From NCBI RefSeq assembly GCF_030409835.1, contig NZ_JAUFQO010000016.1, forward strand, positions 654,253 to 718,252: 64,000 bases of DNA. Direction: 5' to 3'. The stretch comes from Lutimonas halocynthiae. GTDB lineage: Bacteria > Bacteroidota > Bacteroidia > Flavobacteriales > Flavobacteriaceae. The notes under the pieces are model-generated. The model worked only from the letters and a program-made list of their open reading frames with translations. It was not told the DNA's origin and searched no databases. The position numbers were made by a program, and so were the translations under genes. Of the stretch, positions 59,741 through 64,000 are shown piece after piece (the first letter of the stretch is position 1; every line of letters starts with the position of its first letter).

Positions 59741-60667
59741 ATGAACAGATCGTATCGCTTCATCGTATTGGCAAGTATTGTTATTCTTGCTGTATTCTTT
59801 ATCAATGCAGAAAAAAATGAAAACAAATCGGTTACCGAAGCAAAGGTGCGTGTTGATTCATCTGCAAATGGTCAATACAACTATAAAATTAAGGCACTTA
59901 AAATTCCAGATGATCTCAGTTTTTGTGGAGAAAAAGTACAACTTGATAAGACGGATATCCGAGAAAGAATTGACAGGGAACTACTAGTTAATACCTATTG
60001 GCAATCAAATGCTTTATTGTGGTTTAAAAGAACTCATAAATATTTTCCTGTCATAGAACCTATACTTAAAGAGAAGGGTGTTCCGGATGATTTTAAATAT
60101 TTAGCAGTAATTGAAAGTGATCTAAGAAATGTTACTTCTCCTGCCGGTGCAAAAGGAATGTGGCAAATGCTGAAAGATGCGGGTAGAGAAAATGGTCTGG
60201 AGATTAATGATAATGTAGATGAAAGATATCATTTAGAGAAAGCCACACGAGCTGCCTGTGACTATTTGATAAAAGCTAAAGAAAGACTTGGAAGTTGGAC
60301 ATTAGCTGCAGCGGCCTATCATGCGGGCAATTATGGTATTGAAAAAAGATTGACAGAACAGATGGTGGATAGTTATTATGACGTTTTAGCCGGAGAAAAT
60401 ACAGAGCGTTATATTCCAAGAATAGTTGCGGCTAAAGAAATTCTGAGCAACCCGGAAAAATACGGTTTCGCCTTTGACAATGATGACCTTTATGAAATTG
60501 GCCCAAGTCACTCAGTTAAAGTAGATACAGCCATTACTAATATTGCCAATTTTGCCAAAAAATATGAAACGAATTACAAGGAGTTAAAAATGCTAAATCC
60601 CTGGTTACGAGAGAATAAACTCAATAACAAATCAGGTAAATTATATGAAATTAAAATCCCTGAATAG
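59741..60667 (+). CDS. Lytic transglycosylase (MltD-like SLT domain)
   Basis: 308 aa, N-terminal signal/anchor helix (about 7-22). The Slt domain (about 95-230) has catalytic Glu in YLAVIESDLRN and the family motifs SPAGAKGMWQM, AACDYLIKAKERLGSW, AAAAYHAGNYG, ENTERYIPRIVAAKEI. The last 50 residues (about 258-308; TAITNIANFAKKYETNYKEL, 20) look like a LysM-type peptidoglycan-binding repeat. Cleaves peptidoglycan during growth or turnover. Confidence 0.9.
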   Translation: MNRSYRFIVLASIVILAVFFINAEKNENKSVTEAKVRVDSSANGQYNYKIKALKIPDDLSFCGEKVQLDKTDIRERIDRELLVNTYWQSNALLWFKRTHKYFPVIEPILKEKGVPDDFKYLAVIESDLRNVTSPAGAKGMWQMLKDAGRENGLEINDNVDERYHLEKATRAACDYLIKAKERLGSWTLAAAAYHAGNYGIEKRLTEQMVDSYYDVLAGENTERYIPRIVAAKEILSNPEKYGFAFDNDDLYEIGPSHSVKVDTAITNIANFAKKYETNYKELKMLNPWLRENKLNNKSGKLYEIKIPE

Positions 60668-60688
60668 GGTTTCCTGCAGCTCTATATC

Positions 60689-60710
60689 CTTGGCACTAAA
60701 TAGTGCCAAG
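60689..60710. repeat. Hairpin between convergent genes
   Basis: CTTGGCAC/GTGCCAAG (10 pairs if the two T-A pairs at the loop form). No T-run on either side, so a rho-independent terminator is only possible, not clear. Confidence 0.5.
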
Positions 60711-60712
60711 AC

Positions 60713-61669
60713 TCAAATTATAATAGTAGAAATAGATTCCTGAGACAATTTGAATTCATTTACAATCTCATTCACGATATCTGCTGCAGGTTTGATCTCG
60801 TGAATAAGGCCTGCAATTTGACCAATTTCAAGTTCTCCTTCTTCTAAATCGCCTTCAAACATTCCTTTTTTAGCCCTTCCTCTGCCTAATAATTTCTCCA
60901 ACTGATCAGCTTCAACCTGCTGACTATAAAGGTCTTGTACCTTTTTATAGAAATCGTTCTTTATCAATCTTACAGGAGTTAGTTCTTTTAAGGTCAAATG
61001 TGTACCACCATCTTCAGTTCTTAAAACTTCCTGTTTAAAATTTATGTGTGCTGATGATTCTTCACTCGCAACAAACCGACTGCCAATTTGAACAGCATCA
61101 GCTCCTAAAGCCATTGCTGCAAGCATGCCCTTTCCTGTAGCAATGCCACCGGCTGCAATCAAGGGTATCTTAATTTTTTCTTTTACCATTGGAATCAGTG
61201 TCAGGGTAGTTGTCTCTTCTCTCCCATTATGCCCACCAGCCTCAAAACCTTCGGCTACTATAGCATCAACTCCAGCCTCTTGAGATTTTAGAGCAAATTT
61301 TACACTGCTTACTACATGTACAACGGTAATTCCATGTTCTTTGAAAAACGAAGTATACAATTTTGGGTTTCCGGCAGAAGTAAATACGATCTGTACTTTC
61401 TCCTCAATAATAATCTCTAGTATCTTATCCATTTCAGGATAGAACAAAGGAATATTGACGCCAAATGGTTTATCAGTGGCTTTCTTGCATTTCTGGATAT
61501 GTTCCTTGAGCGTCTCCGGATGCATAGAGCCTGCTCCAATTAAACCTAATCCCCCAGCATTACTAACGGCTGATGCCAGCTTATAACCACTCACCCAAAC
61601 CATACCAGCCTGAATAATAGGATACTTTATATTTAATAAATCGCAAATTCTATTTGTAACTATTTTCAT
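60713..61669 (-). CDS. Nitronate monooxygenase / FabK-like flavoprotein
   Basis: 318 aa FMN-dependent TIM-barrel enzyme. PIIQAGMVWVSGYKLASAVS (20), GGLGLIGAGSM, the catalytic-His motif EGFEAGGHNGREETTT, IAAGGIATGKGMLAAMALGA (20) and QIGSRFVASEES are the markers. Nitronate monooxygenases and enoyl-ACP reductase FabK share these, and without structure I cannot separate them; no fab genes are nearby, which slightly favours the former. Confidence 0.82.
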   Translation of the reverse strand: MKIVTNRICDLLNIKYPIIQAGMVWVSGYKLASAVSNAGGLGLIGAGSMHPETLKEHIQKCKKATDKPFGVNIPLFYPEMDKILEIIIEEKVQIVFTSAGNPKLYTSFFKEHGITVVHVVSSVKFALKSQEAGVDAIVAEGFEAGGHNGREETTTLTLIPMVKEKIKIPLIAAGGIATGKGMLAAMALGADAVQIGSRFVASEESSAHINFKQEVLRTEDGGTHLTLKELTPVRLIKNDFYKKVQDLYSQQVEADQLEKLLGRGRAKKGMFEGDLEEGELEIGQIAGLIHEIKPAADIVNEIVNEFKLSQESISTIII

Positions 61670-61751
61670 TTAAACAACCAATTTAATAGTATAAAATTAA
61701 GACTTTCATTCAATTTATGATTGTCTATATTCGTAAAATATAATCTCTTAT

Positions 61752-62633
61752 ATGCCTTCGAGCAAAAATCAAAACTCGGTTACTACCTTTAAAACTGTCA
61801 TTTTTACCTTGTTGGCACTTATTGCTTTTGCCGCTAATTCTGTTATTTGCCGTGCTGCCCTCAAAGAAAAACTTATCGATCCAGGTGCATTTACAGTAAT
61901 TCGTTTGGTATCTGGCGCAGCCGTCTTATTGCTATTAGTCTATTTTAGACATTTTAAGAAGAATACAAAAAGGTCAAAAGGTTCTTGGCTTTCTGCCTTT
62001 ATGCTTTTTATGTATGCTACAGCCTTCTCTTTTGCATATGTCTCTATAGACACTGCAACAGGCGCATTGATTGTCTTTGGCGCTGTTCAAATTACAATGA
62101 TCACCTATGCGCTTTTCAAAGGGTACAAAATGCAAGTTTTGGAATGGATAGGCATGTTTCTTGCTTTTCTAGGGTTTGCTTACTTGATGCTACCAGGAGT
62201 TCAGGCACCACCGATTTTAGGCGCTATGATCATGACTATTTCAGGAATAGGCTGGGGTATGTACAGTATCTTAGGGAAAAAATCTAAAAATCCTCTCGAA
62301 GATACCGCCTATAATTTTTTAAGAAGTATTCCTTTTTTACTGTTCATTTTATATTTTTTGATAAATGAACAAAACTATGCTGCCGAAGGCATATTATTAG
62401 CACTTTTATCAGGAATATTCACATCTGGCCTGGGTTATACTATTTGGTATATAGCTTTAAGGGGACTTAATTCGATGCAGGCTTCTGTTGTTCAACTACT
62501 TGTTCCAGTGCTCGCAGCAATAGGTGGAATAGTTTTTATAGGAGAAAGCATCTCTTTGGAATTAATCATATCAGGGACCTTAATACTAGGTGGAATCCTT
62601 ATCATGACTTTAGTGAAAAAGTCTGAAAAATAA
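61752..62633 (+). CDS. EamA (DMT) family transporter
   Basis: 293 aa with ten membrane helices in two EamA repeats (about 15-145 and 155-290). ANSVICRAALKEKLIDPGAF (20) and the second-repeat GLGYTIWYIALRGLNSMQAS (20) with QLLVPVLAAIGG match drug/metabolite exporters. Substrate unknown. A TATATTCG box lies at 61726-61733. Single gene, divergent from the flavoprotein gene. Confidence 0.9.
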   Translation: MPSSKNQNSVTTFKTVIFTLLALIAFAANSVICRAALKEKLIDPGAFTVIRLVSGAAVLLLLVYFRHFKKNTKRSKGSWLSAFMLFMYATAFSFAYVSIDTATGALIVFGAVQITMITYALFKGYKMQVLEWIGMFLAFLGFAYLMLPGVQAPPILGAMIMTISGIGWGMYSILGKKSKNPLEDTAYNFLRSIPFLLFILYFLINEQNYAAEGILLALLSGIFTSGLGYTIWYIALRGLNSMQASVVQLLVPVLAAIGGIVFIGESISLELIISGTLILGGILIMTLVKKSEK

Positions 62634-62650
62634 TAAAATAGGAGGATTTA

Positions 62651-63580
62651 CTAATTTAGTACTTCTTTTTTTGAGACAATATCTAAAACGTCATTATTAA
62701 AAATATCTATCCCATTTCTATTCAAATGATGAAAATCAAAAAAATGAATAGAGTCATTTAATTGTAACGATTCATTAAAATTATAATACTCTTCATAGCT
62801 TTCCATCAATTTATCAAATTCTGAATTATTATCATATGAATTGTATAAATCGGTCGTAACGGGCGCCTGTATTAAAATGGTCTTGATATTTCTTGCTTTA
62901 AGCATACTTAAAACATTTTCAAAAGAAGCAAACTGTTTAGGGTCCTTGACCCAATGTGCATTTTCAAAATGCTCTTTGCTATAATGCATCATCTTAATAT
63001 CCACAAAGCCTCCTGGAATATAAGTATCATTGTTATTTTTGATTCCTTCTTTTGTATTTTCTAAATCATTGAAAAACAATCTTCTGTAAGTAGCGAAAAT
63101 CATTGCATTATAAACCTTTAAATGATTCTGTTTTAATGTCATTCCTAAAGAATTATCTTGGATCTCATCGTTGGCAATAATTTCTAAAGAAGATTCTACC
63201 CCGTCCAATGAAAAAACAAAAGGACATACTTCATATACTACCAATTTAGGCCTTAAAGAGTCTAGATAGTTTTCAAGCAAATATTCTGTTTGTATAGGTG
63301 TTTGAGAATTTGATCCCATATTAAAACTACTGAAACCTGCTTTTTTATAAATTCTATTGTCAAAACCTCGATAGGTATGGGATGATCCTAAAAAAAGAAG
63401 GTCAATATCTTGTGTTGAACGAAGTTCTTTTAATCGAGAAAAAGTATGACCATCAGGTTTTATACGGTATCTTAAATTCTTCTTTATTGGTGAAAATTCT
63501 CCCCAAAGTATGATCATCAATATATAAAACACACCTGCGAAAAGAACAAACTTAAAAAAGGATATAAAAAAATTTCTCAT
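62651..63580 (-). CDS. SGNH/DltD-like membrane protein of an O-acylation pair
   Basis: 309 aa, one N-terminal membrane helix (about 5-27), remainder outside. LLFLGSSHTYRGFD (Ser in GSSHT, 65-69) is the SGNH nucleophile block, and FDFHHLNRNG near residue 285 supplies the catalytic Asp/His. This combination behind an MBOAT acyltransferase (gap of 3 bases) is the layout of DltB-DltD and AlgI-AlgJ type systems that acylate surface polymers. The target polymer is not apparent. Confidence 0.78.
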   Translation of the reverse strand: MRNFFISFFKFVLFAGVFYILMIILWGEFSPIKKNLRYRIKPDGHTFSRLKELRSTQDIDLLFLGSSHTYRGFDNRIYKKAGFSSFNMGSNSQTPIQTEYLLENYLDSLRPKLVVYEVCPFVFSLDGVESSLEIIANDEIQDNSLGMTLKQNHLKVYNAMIFATYRRLFFNDLENTKEGIKNNNDTYIPGGFVDIKMMHYSKEHFENAHWVKDPKQFASFENVLSMLKARNIKTILIQAPVTTDLYNSYDNNSEFDKLMESYEEYYNFNESLQLNDSIHFFDFHHLNRNGIDIFNNDVLDIVSKKEVLN

Positions 63581-63583
63581 GTT

Positions 63584-64000
63584 CTAAAATTGAAAATAGA
63601 TAAAAGGTGTTTCCTCAGTTTGAGCAAGAATTCCTATTAAAAATATGATAAGCGCATACCATGACCATCTTATTATTTTAGGCCATTTTGAGCCTAAGCG
63701 TTCAATAGCATATTCATTAGACCTTCCTAACCATTCTATAAATACAAAAAATACAATGACCATAAGCGTTACCGCTGCACTTTCTCTTCCTTCAAATTCA
63801 GGTACACTCAATATAGATTTGGAGAAAACACCTGACAAATAGCCCATCGCGTGAGACATATCTTCGGCTCTAAAAAATACCCAGGCAATTAGTGTTAGAA
63901 AAAATGTGCTTCCCATCATCAATAAATCCTTGATTCCAGGGAATAGTTTTCCTTGTGCTACAATGGTTATGTTTTGACGGTTTTTCTTAGCCAGCAATAA
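63584..64000 (-). CDS. MBOAT family O-acyltransferase, C-terminal part only
   Basis: The last 139 codons are present; the gene continues beyond base 64000, with an open frame to the edge. Helices with FFLTLIAWVFFRAEDMSHAM (20) match the C-terminal AlgI/DltB-type MBOAT signature; the catalytic His lies outside the window. It precedes the SGNH gene by 3 bases and is presumably its partner. Confidence 0.8.
   Translation of the reverse strand, partial: LLLAKKNRQNITIVAQGKLFPGIKDLLMMGSTFFLTLIAWVFFRAEDMSHAMGYLSGVFSKSILSVPEFEGRESAAVTLMVIVFFVFIEWLGRSNEYAIERLGSKWPKIIRWSWYALIIFLIGILAQTEETPFIYFQF

Noticed and set aside
1..64000. Search for CRISPR arrays, insertion sequences, prophage, toxin-antitoxin or defence islands
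   Set aside because: No direct-repeat arrays, transposase or integrase genes, or recognisable defence genes were seen. Gene content looks like core chromosome throughout.

Overview
The window is a 64-kb stretch of ordinary, dense, AT-rich bacterial chromosome from a member of the Bacteroidota, almost certainly Flavobacteriia (Flavobacteriaceae-like). Four things point there: a gliding-motility gldI directly after nrnA, a fused ccoNO cytochrome oxidase gene, lipoproteins with short lipobox signals, and start regions without Shine-Dalgarno sequences but with the Bacteroidota promoter pattern TTTG/TTG - N17-23 - TAnnTTTG. There is no rRNA, CRISPR, insertion sequence, prophage or integration site. 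No gene-free stretch exceeds 300 bases.

Layout. 1-6.8 kb: the 5' end of idi, a lipoprotein cyclophilin, prfC, an NlpE/META lipoprotein, an AI-2E family permease and a methyltransferase. 6.8-11.2 kb: a two-gene NAD-linked molybdenum formate dehydrogenase. 11.2-15 kb: a PhnP-like hydrolase and the pntA-pntAB-pntB transhydrogenase. 15-22.6 kb: a conserved protein of unknown function, bcp/nth (divergent), an unannotated 46-codon gene, a sigma factor, uvrA, a TPR protein and tRNA-His. 22.7-27.7 kb (minus strand): acpH-ggt-methyltransferase-PLP enzyme-bshB1, an operon-like run with a sulfur and low-molecular-weight thiol flavour. 27.9-40 kb: rocD, an Fnr-type regulator, and the cbb3 oxidase cluster ccoI-ccoS-ccoNO-ccoQ-ccoP-ccoG-ccoH-TauE/SafE, followed by two ppk2 genes. 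40-47.6 kb (minus strand): lgt, yidD, cysS, an ECF sigma/putative anti-sigma/exported coiled-coil module, then a cyclophilin-FKBP fusion, gldI and nrnA. 47.7-60.7 kb: PhoD-like lipoprotein, ndk, DUF721-recF, a TPR membrane protein, ribH, mutL, two rhomboid proteases, an EEP protein, mtaB, an alpha/beta hydrolase, rfbC and a lytic transglycosylase. 60.7-64 kb: a nitronate monooxygenase-like enzyme, an EamA permease, and an SGNH/MBOAT O-acylation pair running off the end.

How the genes work together. The central block builds a high-affinity cbb3 oxidase: copper ATPase, assembly factors and structural subunits, with a divergent Fnr-family regulator next to it. A perfect 8-bp inverted repeat with a 6-bp spacer lies before ccoS, about 41 bp upstream of a predicted transcription start. 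That is where an Fnr/CRP-type activator normally sits. Formate oxidation and transhydrogenase genes feed and balance NAD(P)H.

I did not find a clearly new multi-gene system. The items most worth a second look are the hidden 46-aa gene with its own consensus promoter and terminator, the Fnr-type palindrome, the cysteine-free endonuclease III, the two U-U oppositions in the tRNA-His acceptor stem, the TauE/SafE gene with no ATG/GTG/TTG start before its conserved motif, and the unknown protein at 15.1 kb.
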